Shown one piece after another: positions 10,540-18,344 of a DNA stretch of 21,859 nt; position 1 is the stretch's first letter; each line of letters begins with the position of its first letter. The translations under genes were made by a program, and so were the position numbers. Source of the stretch: JBQTIP01 sp052388025 (GTDB taxonomy: Bacteria; Actinomycetota; UBA4738; HRBIN12). The stretch spans positions 1 to 21,859 of the forward strand of contig JBQTIP010000248.1 of assembly GCA_052388025.1 (NCBI GenBank), written 5' to 3'. Under the pieces are notes generated by a model. The model had not been told where the DNA came from and made no database searches. It saw only the letters and a program-made list of their open reading frames with translations.

Positions 10540-12111
10540 CTAGCCAAGGGACTGGCAGCTCTGCGGGTTCTCGATGGCGAAGCAGACGTTGTTTCCCGAG
10601 CCGCCGTCGCCGGAATCGAAGCCCTCCCCGCCGTCCAGCAGGTCGTCCCCGTCGTCGCCGAAGAGGGCGTCGTTGCCATCGTCGCCGAACAGGCCGTCGT
10701 TCCCCGCCGCTCCGGTGATGTCGTCGCCGCCCAGGCCCCCCCGGACCGTGTCGTCGCCGGAGCCGGCGAAGATCTCGTCGTCGCCCGCGTCGCCGTCGAC
10801 GTCGTCGTTGCCGTCACCGGCCGCGATGAGGTCGTCCTCGGCGCCTCCGCGGAGCTCGTCGTCGCCCGTGCCTCCGAAGATCTCGTCGTTCCCGTCGTCG
10901 CCGAAGACGGCATCGGCGCCGTCGTCGCCGCTCACGCTGTCGTTGCCCTCCTGGCCGATCACGGTGTCGTCGCCGGCGCCGCCGACGATCGTGTCGTCGC
11001 CGAGGCCGCCCTGCAGGACGTTCGCCCCGCCGTCGCCGGCCAGCGAGTCGTTGAACGACGAGCCGGTGAGGTTCTCGAGGCCGGACAGCTCGTCGGAGCC
11101 GTCCCCGGTCGCCGTTCCGCCCTCCAGGCTCGCCACGACCCCGCCGGCCGCGGAGGTCACGTATGAGACCGTGTCGGCGTCCGGCCCGCCCTCCAGCGTG
11201 TCGTCGCCGAGGCCGCCGCCCAGGAAGTCGATCCCCGGCCCGGCAACGAGCACGTCGCTCCCGTCGGTGTCGAGGGCGTCCAGCGAGTCGTCGCCGACCC
11301 CACCGCGGAGCGAGTCCTCTCCCGGACCCCCCGTCAGGTCGTCGTCGCCGGCTCCGCCCTTGACGTCATCGGCCCCGTCCTCTGCGGTCACGCCGTCGTC
11401 GCCGCTGCCGGCGTTGACGAAGTCGTCCCCGCCCCCGGCCGAGATGTCGTCGTCGCCCACCCCGCCGATCACCACGTCGTTGCCCCCGGCGCTTCGGAGG
11501 ATGTCCGAGCCACGCCCCCCATCGAGCACGTTCGGGCCGTCGTCGCCCAGCAGGACGTCACCGAGATCCGAGCCGGTGAGGCTCTCGATGCTCGAGAGCG
11601 TGTCGTCGCCCCATCCGCTCGCGGTCCGGTCGGCGAGACTCGCCCCGACGGCGTCCGGCGACTCCGCGTAGCTCGCCGCATCGACGCCGTCGCCGCCCCG
11701 CAGGTCGTCGTTGCCCGCCTCGCCGGTCAGGACATCGGAGTCATCGCCCCCGACCAGCCGGTCGTTGCCGAGCCCGCCGAACAGGTCGTCCTCGCCGGAG
11801 CCGCCGTTCACGTCGTCCGCCGCCGCCCCCCCGCTCAGGCGGTCCGAGCCGGCGCCGCCGGCGAGATCGTCGATCCCCCGGTTCCCGCACACTAGGTCGT
11901 CTCCGGCCAGCCCGTCGATCAGGTCAGCCCCGCCGAGGCCAACGATGACGTCGGCGAACGGGGTTCCGATGAGGACGTCCGCGCCCTGAGTGCCGATGAC
12001 GGTCGCCGGCTGGCCGAAGCATTCGTTCTGGGCCCGAGCGGCGGGGGTTCCCAGCATGAGCCCGGCGACCAGCGCGATGGCTGCTCCTACCCGCCGACCC
12101 GCCCGCCTCAT
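10540..12111 (-). CDS. Secreted RTX (hemolysin-type) calcium-binding repeat protein
   Basis: 523 residues from the ATG at 12111, chosen because it opens a Sec signal peptide (three arginines, hydrophobic core, cleavage after ARA at 27) and has AAGGGG just upstream. An in-frame ATG at 12378 would destroy the signal. After cleavage nearly the whole protein is GGxGxDxLx nonapeptides, the calcium-binding beta-roll. Two copies of a spacer module occur, starting near residues 144 (ASYAES) and 312 (VSYVTS); each runs through SLTGS or NLTGS and returns to GGxGxD repeats. Four cysteines, two near the start and two in the tail NVCFAIENPQSC, could cap the roll by disulfides. There is no enzymatic domain. 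Classical RTX proteins leave by type I secretion with a C-terminal signal; here the N-terminal signal implies Sec export. Function is unknown; a structural, adhesive or matrix role is possible. Confidence 0.88.
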   Translation of the reverse strand: MRRAGRRVGAAIALVAGLMLGTPAARAQNECFGQPATVIGTQGADVLIGTPFADVIVGLGGADLIDGLAGDDLVCGNRGIDDLAGGAGSDRLSGGAAADDVNGGSGEDDLFGGLGNDRLVGGDDSDVLTGEAGNDDLRGGDGVDAASYAESPDAVGASLADRTASGWGDDTLSSIESLTGSDLGDVLLGDDGPNVLDGGRGSDILRSAGGNDVVIGGVGDDDISAGGGDDFVNAGSGDDGVTAEDGADDVKGGAGDDDLTGGPGEDSLRGGVGDDSLDALDTDGSDVLVAGPGIDFLGGGLGDDTLEGGPDADTVSYVTSAAGGVVASLEGGTATGDGSDELSGLENLTGSSFNDSLAGDGGANVLQGGLGDDTIVGGAGDDTVIGQEGNDSVSGDDGADAVFGDDGNDEIFGGTGDDELRGGAEDDLIAAGDGNDDVDGDAGDDEIFAGSGDDTVRGGLGGDDITGAAGNDGLFGDDGNDALFGDDGDDLLDGGEGFDSGDGGSGNNVCFAIENPQSCQSLG

Positions 12112-12141
12112 CCGAACCCCTTCACCGGATGCTCCCGGGAG

Positions 12142-12170
12142 GGGGTAACACGGCATTCCCGCCTCGTCAA
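12142..12170 (-). promoter_or_regulatory. Candidate promoter of the RTX gene
   Basis: On the minus strand TTGACG (12170-12165) is a good -35 match. Seventeen bases further is TACCCC (12147-12142), a weak -10. It lies about 30 bases before the RTX start, with a CTCCCGGGAG palindrome (12132-12141) immediately after it. The -10 is poor, so the call is tentative. Confidence 0.35.
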
Positions 12171-12230
12171 ACTTCCGCACCGCGCAGGCTAGTCCGAACG
12201 GGCCGGCGATCCTGCCCCGGGACTGCAGGA

Positions 12231-12249
12231 ATCGGCCGCCGCGGCCGAT
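12231..12249. promoter_or_regulatory. 19-bp perfect palindrome upstream of the coiled-coil membrane protein gene
   Basis: ATCGGCCGC and GCGGCCGAT flank a single central C, giving a perfect 9+1+9 inverted repeat that ends 15 bases before the ATG at 12265. It lies in the 153-base divergent region shared with the RTX gene. It could be an operator or a 5'-leader hairpin. The match is longer than the other inverted repeats seen here, but no regulator is identified. Confidence 0.45.
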
Positions 12250-12264
12250 AACTGATGGCGACGT

Positions 12265-13911
12265 ATGAAGCGGGCGAGGGCGTACGGCGGTTCCGGGTTG
12301 GGCCCCACGGGACGCAACGTGGTCGTGGGGCTGGCGGTCGCGATGGTCGTCGGGATGTTCGTAGCGACGATGCAGCACAGGGGCGGCCGAGCTCGAGCGG
12401 AGGCCTCGGCCGTCGCCCGGGCACAGTCACTGTCGGACACGGTCCTCGCGCTCGAGCTCACCGCCGAGGACGTGGCGCGCCCGGTCGGCGATGCTCGGTA
12501 CAAGGATCTCTCCGCGGTCGTCACGGATCGCGTCCTCGGAGCCGATGTGGTGGCCGTGTCGATCCTTCGCCGGGACGGAACCGTGGTGTTCTCGAGCGAA
12601 CGGGACCTTCTTGGCGTAGAGCTCACCGAGGAACGCGCCGCGCTCGAGCACGTGTTCGAGGGCGAGGTCCGAAGCGAGGTCGCCGCCGGCGCCTCGGGTG
12701 AGGACCTGGAGACGCTCGTCCCGGTCCGCCTGAAGGAGGGCGGCCCGGTCGAGGCGGTAGCGCAGGTGATCCAGGATCGCGCTGCGATACTCGCCGACGC
12801 GAGCGGCCCCTGGCCGGCGCTGCAGGTCGGCTTCGGGGTCGTCCTGCTCGGCTGCATCGTCGCCGTCGGACTCTGGGTCGGCCGATCCGGGCCGGCGGCC
12901 GCCAATCGGGGCTTCGCTGCCAGACCGGGGGGGTTCGCCGGAGGGCCGCAGCTCTCGTTCGACGCGGGCCTCTTGCGGCAGGCCGAGGAACGAGCCAGGC
13001 AGGCGGAGTCCGCGCACAAGGCGGTCTCGGAGCAGCTCAGTCGAGCCCAGGACGCCGTCCGCGAGATGGATGCCGCGAAGCACGTGGCCGAGGAGCGGGT
13101 ACGGGCCGTCGAGGAGCGCGCACGCGCGGCCGAGGAGCTCACCCGCTCGAGCGAAGCGGCTTTGAAGACCGCCCGAGAACGGCTCGGGCGGCTCGAGGAC
13201 GGGCTGAAGGAGGCCGAAGCCGCGAAGGACACCCTCGCGGCCGAGCTGGAGCGGGAGCGGGTTCGCCCCGAACCTGGCGAGGAGCTCCGCCTGGCCCTGC
13301 AACGCACGCTGGATCTCGAGGCCCAGGTGACCGCGGCGGAGGAGAAGTCGACCGCGATCGAGCAGCGCGCCGTCCGCGCCGAGCAGCGTGTCCGGGAGCT
13401 GGATGGAATGACGCAGTCGGCCGAGGTCGCGCTGAGGATGGCGAACCAGAAGTCGGCCCAGCTCGAGGCCCGGCTCAAGGACGCGGAGCTAGGGGCGAAG
13501 GAGGCTAAGGAGCGGCTGGGTCAGACGGAGGCCGAGAAGCGGTCCGCCGATGAGCGCACTCGCCAGTCGGAGGAACAGCGGGCCGAGGCCGACGCGAGGA
13601 TCGAGGAGCTCCGGAGACGCTCGTCGGAAGCGGAGTCAGAACGGCGGCGGCTCGAGGGCGAGCTCGCGCAATCGGTCGCCCGGCTGCGGGAGATGGCGGA
13701 GCGGTCCCAGACCGCGGAGGCCGCCAATCGGTCGCTCACGGAGCAGCTGCGCGAGGCGCTGGCGGCCCGGGAGGAGCCCAGGGTGATCGAGGTCGACGAA
13801 GCGACCGCGGCCGGGCAGGCGGAGGCGGACGAGGAGCCGACGATCGTCTGGGAGCCCAGCCCCGAGCGCCAGTTCGTCCAGGAGCTTCGGCAGCTCGCCC
13901 GGGACGACTGA
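12265..13911 (+). CDS. Membrane protein with extracytoplasmic sensor-like domain and long cytoplasmic coiled coil
   Basis: 548 residues, not assigned to a known family. Visible order: a short basic N-terminus; TM1 about residues 19-36 (VVVGLAVAMVVGMFVATM); an extracytoplasmic domain about 40-180, whose ILRRDGTVVFSSERDLLG stretch resembles PAS/sCACHE sensor folds of histidine kinases; TM2 about 185-207; a Gly/Ala-rich linker; then an uninterrupted Ala/Glu/Arg/Gln coiled coil about 231-502; and an acidic tail ending RQFVQELRQLARDD. No HAMP, kinase, GGDEF or methyl-accepting signature is apparent. The architecture suggests a receptor or scaffold that passes an outside signal along a coiled coil to a partner. 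It is divergent from the RTX gene. The 3' end is 14 bases from the convergent acyl-CoA dehydrogenase. No clear ribosome-binding site precedes the ATG. Confidence 0.82.
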   Translation: MKRARAYGGSGLGPTGRNVVVGLAVAMVVGMFVATMQHRGGRARAEASAVARAQSLSDTVLALELTAEDVARPVGDARYKDLSAVVTDRVLGADVVAVSILRRDGTVVFSSERDLLGVELTEERAALEHVFEGEVRSEVAAGASGEDLETLVPVRLKEGGPVEAVAQVIQDRAAILADASGPWPALQVGFGVVLLGCIVAVGLWVGRSGPAAANRGFAARPGGFAGGPQLSFDAGLLRQAEERARQAESAHKAVSEQLSRAQDAVREMDAAKHVAEERVRAVEERARAAEELTRSSEAALKTARERLGRLEDGLKEAEAAKDTLAAELERERVRPEPGEELRLALQRTLDLEAQVTAAEEKSTAIEQRAVRAEQRVRELDGMTQSAEVALRMANQKSAQLEARLKDAELGAKEAKERLGQTEAEKRSADERTRQSEEQRAEADARIEELRRRSSEAESERRRLEGELAQSVARLREMAERSQTAEAANRSLTEQLREALAAREEPRVIEVDEATAAGQAEADEEPTIVWEPSPERQFVQELRQLARDD

Positions 13912-13925
13912 GCGAGCGCCGCGGG

Positions 13926-15089
13926 CTACGCCTCGAGCGACTGCAGGATCTGCCTGGCGATCACCACGCGCTGGATCTGGTTCGTGCCTTCGTAGATCTG
14001 CGTGATCTTCGCGTCGCGCATGTACCGCTCGACGGGATACTCGCGGATGTACCCGTACCCGCCGAGGATCTGCACCGCGTCGGTCGTCACCTCCATCGCT
14101 GCGTCCGACGCGAAGCACTTCGCTGCGGCCGAGAAGTACGTCATCCGCGGATCGCCGGCGTCGCATAGGCTGAGGGCCTTGTACACCAGCAACCGCGAGG
14201 CCTCGATCTTCATCGCCATATCGGCGAGCATGAACTGGATCGCCTCGAAGTCTGCGATCCGCTGATCGAACTGCCGCCGCTCCGTCGCGTATCTCGCCGC
14301 GAAGTCGAACGCGCCCTGCGCGATTCCGAGCGCCTGGGCTCCGATCGCCGGCCGCGAGTAGTCGAGCGTGGCCATCGCGTAGGCGAACCCCTCGCCCTCC
14401 TCCCCGATCAGCCGATCGGCGGGTATCCGCGCGTCCTCCAGGATGACCTCGCGCGTCGGCGAGCCCCGGATGCCCATCTTCTCCTCTTTCCTTCCGAAGG
14501 AGACGCCGGGGTCCTCCCTCATGACCAGGAACGCCGACACGCCCTTGGCCTTCAGCGAGGGATCCCGCGTGGCGAACACCACGTACGCATGGGAAACGCC
14601 CGCACCGGTGATGAACCGCTTAGTTCCGTTCAGCACATATCCCCCATCCGACCGCGCGTAGCGGGTCGTGAGGGCCGCTGCGTCGGAGCCGGCGCCGGCT
14701 TCGGTGAGCGCGTAGGACATCAGGAGGCGCCCCTGGACGATGCCTTCGATCATCTGACGGCGCTGCTCCTCGGTGCCGGCCAGCATGAGGGGGATGACGC
14801 CTAGCTTGGCCACCCCGGGCACCAACGCCACGCCGGCGGAGACACGGGATAGCTCCTCGATCAGGACGCCGAAGGCGAGCGAGCCGCCTCCCGAGCCTCC
14901 GTACTCTTCGGGGTACCCGACGCCCATGAGGTCGTTGTCGACGAGCACCTTGTACAGGTCCTCGGGCCACTCGTCGGTCTCGTCTACCTCCGCGGCGCGA
15001 GGCGCGATGCGCTCTTCGGCGATCCGCCGGACGAGAGCCCTGAACTCCTCCAGCTCTTCCGGAAGCTCGTAGCGAGTCTGGGTCGTCAT
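13926..15089 (-). CDS. Acyl-CoA dehydrogenase
   Basis: 387 residues, the standard length of a soluble FAD-dependent acyl-CoA dehydrogenase, which oxidises acyl-CoA to trans-2-enoyl-CoA and passes electrons to ETF. Both family signatures are present: ALTEAGAGSD near 130-140, and ILGGYGYIREYPVERYMRDAKI near 340. The catalytic base is E367 in QIYEGTNQIQ, the position used by short- and medium-chain enzymes (isovaleryl- and long-chain enzymes place it elsewhere). It is too short for methylsuccinyl-CoA dehydrogenase of the ethylmalonyl-CoA pathway, so a short-chain substrate such as butyryl-CoA is the simplest guess. It starts 15 bases after the thiolase stop, across a perfect hairpin, and probably shares its transcript. 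Confidence 0.94.
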   Translation of the reverse strand: MTTQTRYELPEELEEFRALVRRIAEERIAPRAAEVDETDEWPEDLYKVLVDNDLMGVGYPEEYGGSGGGSLAFGVLIEELSRVSAGVALVPGVAKLGVIPLMLAGTEEQRRQMIEGIVQGRLLMSYALTEAGAGSDAAALTTRYARSDGGYVLNGTKRFITGAGVSHAYVVFATRDPSLKAKGVSAFLVMREDPGVSFGRKEEKMGIRGSPTREVILEDARIPADRLIGEEGEGFAYAMATLDYSRPAIGAQALGIAQGAFDFAARYATERRQFDQRIADFEAIQFMLADMAMKIEASRLLVYKALSLCDAGDPRMTYFSAAAKCFASDAAMEVTTDAVQILGGYGYIREYPVERYMRDAKITQIYEGTNQIQRVVIARQILQSLEA

Positions 15090-15108
15090 CTAGTCTTGCT
15101 CAGACTAG
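15090..15108 (-). repeat. Perfect 7-bp hairpin spanning the thiolase stop and acyl-CoA dehydrogenase start
   Basis: CTAGTCT (15090-15096) and AGACTAG (15102-15108) are exact reverse complements around a 5-base loop. The repeat includes the thiolase TAG and directly abuts the ATG at 15089, covering where a ribosome-binding site would lie. It could be a translational control hairpin or a protein-binding palindrome. It has no U-tract and is unlikely to be a terminator. Confidence 0.5.
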
Positions 15109-16292
15109 TTCACGGCCCTGCGGATCACGAGGGCGTCACCCTGGCCGCCGCCGCCGCAGATCGTCGCGCCGCCGAGGTCCACTCCCCGCCGGCGCATCTC
15201 GAGCGCCAGCGTGAGCACGATCCGCGCGCCGCTCGCGCCGATCGGATGCCCGAGGGCGACGGCGCCGCCGTTCACGTTCACGATCTCCTCGCCGACCCCG
15301 AGCCCGCGCGTGACGTTCAGCGATACGGCGGCGAACGCCTCGTTCACCTCGACGAGGCCGAGGTCGTGGACGTCGAGCCCGGCCTTCTTGAGCGCGTTCT
15401 GGAGCGCGGTCGCAGGAACGGTGTGCAGGTACGGGAATCGGTCGGCCGACATGCCGTGCGACACGATCTCCGCGAGCGGCGCGAGGCCGAGCTCATCGGC
15501 CCTCTCGCGGCTCGCGACCACGACCGCGCAGGCGCCGTCTGACACCTGCGAGGCGTTGCCGGCCGTGATCGTCCCGTTCTCCTTGAACGCCGGCCGGAGC
15601 TCCGCGAGCGACTCCGGCGTCGTGTCCGAGCGGATCCCTTCGTCGCGCGAGACGAGGACCGCGTCGCCCTTGCGCCGCGGAACCTCGACGGCTACGACCT
15701 CCTCGGCCATCCTGCTTTCCTCCCACGCGGCGTGAGCTCGCTGATGGCTGCGCGCGGCCCAGGCGTCCTGGTCTTCACGCGTGATGCCGAGCTCGGCGTT
15801 CACCTCGTCGGAGGACTCCCCCATGTGCTGCTCTGTGAACGTCGACCACAGGCCGTCGCGGATCATCGAGTCGACCATCTCCGTGTGCCCCAGCCGTGAG
15901 CCGGATCGAGCCTTGGGAAGCAGGTAAGGGGCCCGGGTCATGGACTCCATGCCGCCCGCGACGACGAGCTCGACCTCGCCGGCCCGGATCAACTGGTCGG
16001 CCAGGGCGATCGCGTTGATCCCCGAGAGGCACACCTTGTTGATCGTGATCGCGGGGACTTCCTTGGGGATGCCCGCGGCGACGGCCGCCTGCCGGGCGGT
16101 GATCTGGCCGGTTCCGGCCTGGATCACGTGGCCCATGATCACGTAGCCGATCTGCTCGCCTGAAGCGCCTGCGCGCTCAAGGGCCTCGCGTATCGCGACC
16201 GCGCCGAGGTCGACGGCGGAGAGGTCCCTGAAGGCGGAGCCGAACTTACCGATCGGGGTCCGGGCCCCCGCCACGATCACCGACGAGCTCAC
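15105..16292 (-). CDS. Acetyl-CoA acetyltransferase (thiolase)
   Basis: 395 residues with a GTG start. It condenses two acetyl-CoA to acetoacetyl-CoA or cleaves 3-ketoacyl-CoA. The acyl-carrying cysteine is C88 in NKVCLSG; H349 in GHPIGASGA and C379 in CGGGGQGDA complete the active site. Length and the EQHMGESSDEV region are typical of biosynthetic-type thiolases (AtoB/PhaA group), but the sequence alone does not settle direction. It lies between the FtsH-like gene (59 bases upstream, same strand) and the acyl-CoA dehydrogenase (15 bases downstream). Together with ccr and the epimerase nearby it could feed acetyl-CoA into C4 acyl-CoA metabolism. Confidence 0.94.
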   Translation of the reverse strand: MSSSVIVAGARTPIGKFGSAFRDLSAVDLGAVAIREALERAGASGEQIGYVIMGHVIQAGTGQITARQAAVAAGIPKEVPAITINKVCLSGINAIALADQLIRAGEVELVVAGGMESMTRAPYLLPKARSGSRLGHTEMVDSMIRDGLWSTFTEQHMGESSDEVNAELGITREDQDAWAARSHQRAHAAWEESRMAEEVVAVEVPRRKGDAVLVSRDEGIRSDTTPESLAELRPAFKENGTITAGNASQVSDGACAVVVASRERADELGLAPLAEIVSHGMSADRFPYLHTVPATALQNALKKAGLDVHDLGLVEVNEAFAAVSLNVTRGLGVGEEIVNVNGGAVALGHPIGASGARIVLTLALEMRRRGVDLGGATICGGGGQGDALVIRRAVN

Positions 16293-16351
16293 GTGACCAG
16301 TCTACGACCGGTTGCCTCGCGCCTGGGGCCCGATGCCGGCCAACGAGCGGA

Positions 16352-18181
16352 TCAGTTGCGAGAGGAGAGCGCGCGCTCGATGACCTGGAGGATCTCGTTG
16401 CCGACCAGCTCGTCGCGTTCCATCAGCGCGTCGCGAAGCGATGCGACGACGTCTCGGTTCTCCTCGAGCAGCGCCGTGACCCGCTGCTTCTGCGTGTCGA
16501 GGATGTCCTCGACACGCCGCTTGCCGTCGCCGTCGGCGAGCACCTTCGCCACGAGGTTCTTGTTCGCGATCATGCCCTCGGCGATCGCCTCGTAGGAGAT
16601 GAGCGAGCCGGCCATGCCTAACGCTCCCACCATCTTGGCCGCGAGGTCGGTCGCGGTCGACAGGTCGGCGGCGGGCCCGGTCCCCGACTCGCCGAGGAAG
16701 ATCTCCTCCGAAACCAGGCCGCCGAGCGCGATCGCGATGTGCGACTCGATCTCGGAGCGCGAGCGCGTGAAACGCTCCTCCTCGTCGCCGTGCGCGAGCA
16801 GGCCGAGCGACTGGCGCCGTTTGATGATCGAGAGCACCTCGAGCCGGCGTCCCTTCCCCACGAAGTAGGCGACCGTGGCGTGGCCGGCCTCGTGGGTGGC
16901 AACCGACGCCCGGTCGGCGTCGGTGTAGACGACCGGCTGCTTGATCCCGATCTCCTCGGTGAGCTTCGCCTCGTAGACGTCGTCCACGTTCATCTCCCGG
17001 CGGCGCTGGCAGAGGGCGACGAGGAGCGCCTCGTCGAATAGGTGCTCGATCATCACCGGCGTGTAGGCGAACGTGTCGTGCGCGAGGCGGTCGCGCACGC
17101 CGTGCTCGTCGAGCCGCTCGTGGTGGGCCTTTCGCTCGAGGAAGAAGTCGATGAGATCGCGCCGTCCCTGTTTCGTCGGGAGGTCGAAGTACAGTCGCCG
17201 GTCGAACCGGCCGGGCCGCAGGAGCGCCGGGTCGAGGCTGTCGGCCCGGTTCGTCGCGGCGATCAGCAAGATGTTGTGGTACCGAGGCTTGGCGGTCCGG
17301 TAGCGCTTCCCCTCCGGCAGGTAGCCGTTCACCCACTCTACGATGCGGGCCCAGAATCGCTCGCGGAGCCCCGCCTGGTCGAACGACTGCATCTGGATCA
17401 ACAGCTCGTTCACCATGCCGCCGGTCCCGGACGAGATCATCGGCGCGACGACGCGGTCGAGCCCGGCCGGCGCGGGGGACGCGGTGAGCGCGCCGCGGTC
17501 GACGCCGATCGCGTCGATCTCCTCGATGAAGCCGATCGCACCGCCCTCGCGCCGCGCCGCCTTCCGCAGCCTCTTGAAGAACGAGCGGATGCGGGCGCCG
17601 GTCATCCCGAACCACATCGACTGGAACGACGGAGCCGAGATGAACAGGAACGGGACGCCGGCCTGCTTCGCCATCGCCTTGGCGAGGTAGGTCTTGCCGG
17701 TTCCCGGCGGGCCCTCGAAGAGGATGCCCCGGCGCGGGTTGCCGCCGAGCTCCTTGCGAAACGTCGCGTAGCCGAGGAACACGTCGAGGGTGCGGACGAC
17801 CTCGTCGACCTGGGTGTCGAGCCCCTTCACGTCCGTGAGCCCGACCTCGATCTCCTCGGGGCGCACGATCAGGTGCGGCGAGCGGCCCGACATCATCGGC
17901 AGCAGCATCATGAGGAAGATCGCGACGAACAGCAGCAGGACCGGCAGCCAGATCACGAAGTCGGCCGGCAGGGTCGGGGGCGTGATCGGGTTGTGCGTGA
18001 TGAAGCGGTACCAGAGGTAGACGTCCAGCGCTCCGATGATCACGAACAGCCGGACCAGGCGCCGGCGGCGGGTCCGCTCCTTGATACGGAAGACATCGGC
18101 CTTCCCCGCGCGCAGGATCTCGGATCCCTCCAAGGCCGCGGAGACGGACTCGCTGGTCTTCTTCAAAGCGCGCTCCCCCAC
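16352..18181 (-). CDS. Divergent FtsH-family AAA+ zinc metalloprotease
   Basis: 609 residues. Two N-terminal transmembrane helices (about 42-61 and 75-97) are joined by only about 13 residues, far shorter than the periplasmic domain of E. coli FtsH. Walker A is GPPGTGKT (157-164), and an FtsH-like pore loop carries MWFG (189-192). Walker B reads FIEEIDAIG, with E220 in place of the usual Asp. The segment up to ATNR is about 80 residues, roughly twice that of FtsH, so there is an insertion of about 40. The arginine-finger region LLRPGRFDR is intact. The protease has HEAGH (H430, E431, H434) and the third zinc ligand D506 in AADLSTATD, so it should be active. The start is the GTG at 18181; a TTG five codons downstream, with GGGGGAG before it, is an alternative. 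It probably degrades membrane or misfolded proteins. Confidence 0.88.
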   Translation of the reverse strand: MGERALKKTSESVSAALEGSEILRAGKADVFRIKERTRRRRLVRLFVIIGALDVYLWYRFITHNPITPPTLPADFVIWLPVLLLFVAIFLMMLLPMMSGRSPHLIVRPEEIEVGLTDVKGLDTQVDEVVRTLDVFLGYATFRKELGGNPRRGILFEGPPGTGKTYLAKAMAKQAGVPFLFISAPSFQSMWFGMTGARIRSFFKRLRKAARREGGAIGFIEEIDAIGVDRGALTASPAPAGLDRVVAPMISSGTGGMVNELLIQMQSFDQAGLRERFWARIVEWVNGYLPEGKRYRTAKPRYHNILLIAATNRADSLDPALLRPGRFDRRLYFDLPTKQGRRDLIDFFLERKAHHERLDEHGVRDRLAHDTFAYTPVMIEHLFDEALLVALCQRRREMNVDDVYEAKLTEEIGIKQPVVYTDADRASVATHEAGHATVAYFVGKGRRLEVLSIIKRRQSLGLLAHGDEEERFTRSRSEIESHIAIALGGLVSEEIFLGESGTGPAADLSTATDLAAKMVGALGMAGSLISYEAIAEGMIANKNLVAKVLADGDGKRRVEDILDTQKQRVTALLEENRDVVASLRDALMERDELVGNEILQVIERALSSRN

Positions 18182-18208
18182 GGCGTTTGGCCATCCGCCA
18201 TGCGGTCC

Positions 18209-18214
18209 ATCCTA
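18209..18214 (-). promoter_or_regulatory. Candidate -10 of the FtsH-like gene
   Basis: TAGGAT on the minus strand fits TANNNT and would start transcription about 20 bases before the GTG at 18181. The -35 position (TGCGAG) is poor. Confidence 0.25.
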
Positions 18215-18306
18215 TGTCGGCCCGGGGGATGCTCGCATCGGACCTTTGGCCTAGACCCGGGAGCGGTCCCAGGCACGATGCAGTGCCGGTGGCCGCCGCG
18301 AGCCGC

Positions 18307-18312
18307 TATCTT
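18307..18312 (+). promoter_or_regulatory. Candidate -10 of the XRE/epimerase operon
   Basis: TATCTT would place the transcript start near 18319, giving a leader of about 26 bases that holds the GAAGGAG ribosome-binding site at 18334-18340. It sits inside a 6-bp inverted repeat (GCCGCT 18302-18307, AGCGGC 18315-18320), which could be an operator. No convincing -35 is seen. Confidence 0.35.
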
Positions 18313-18344
18313 GCAGCGGCCGCCGACCTCGCAGAAGGAGCCCC

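Noticed and set aside
10498..11166. A plus-strand Val/Ala-rich frame opposite the RTX gene
   Set aside because: Its regular VVA pattern is the mirror of the GGxGxD codons, not an independent protein.
10560..11960. CRISPR-like or tandem DNA repeats (recurrent GTCGTCGCCG units)
   Set aside because: The spacing follows the 27-base codon period of the RTX nonapeptide and there are no uniform repeats with unique spacers. It is coding repetition.
12112..12378. An N-terminal extension of the RTX protein to the ATG at 12378
   Set aside because: It would run through the candidate promoter and the divergent gene, and would bury the signal peptide. AAGGGG supports the ATG at 12111.
13912..13925. A terminator between the coiled-coil and acyl-CoA dehydrogenase genes
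   Set aside because: Only 14 bases are available, with no stem-loop and no U-tract on either strand.
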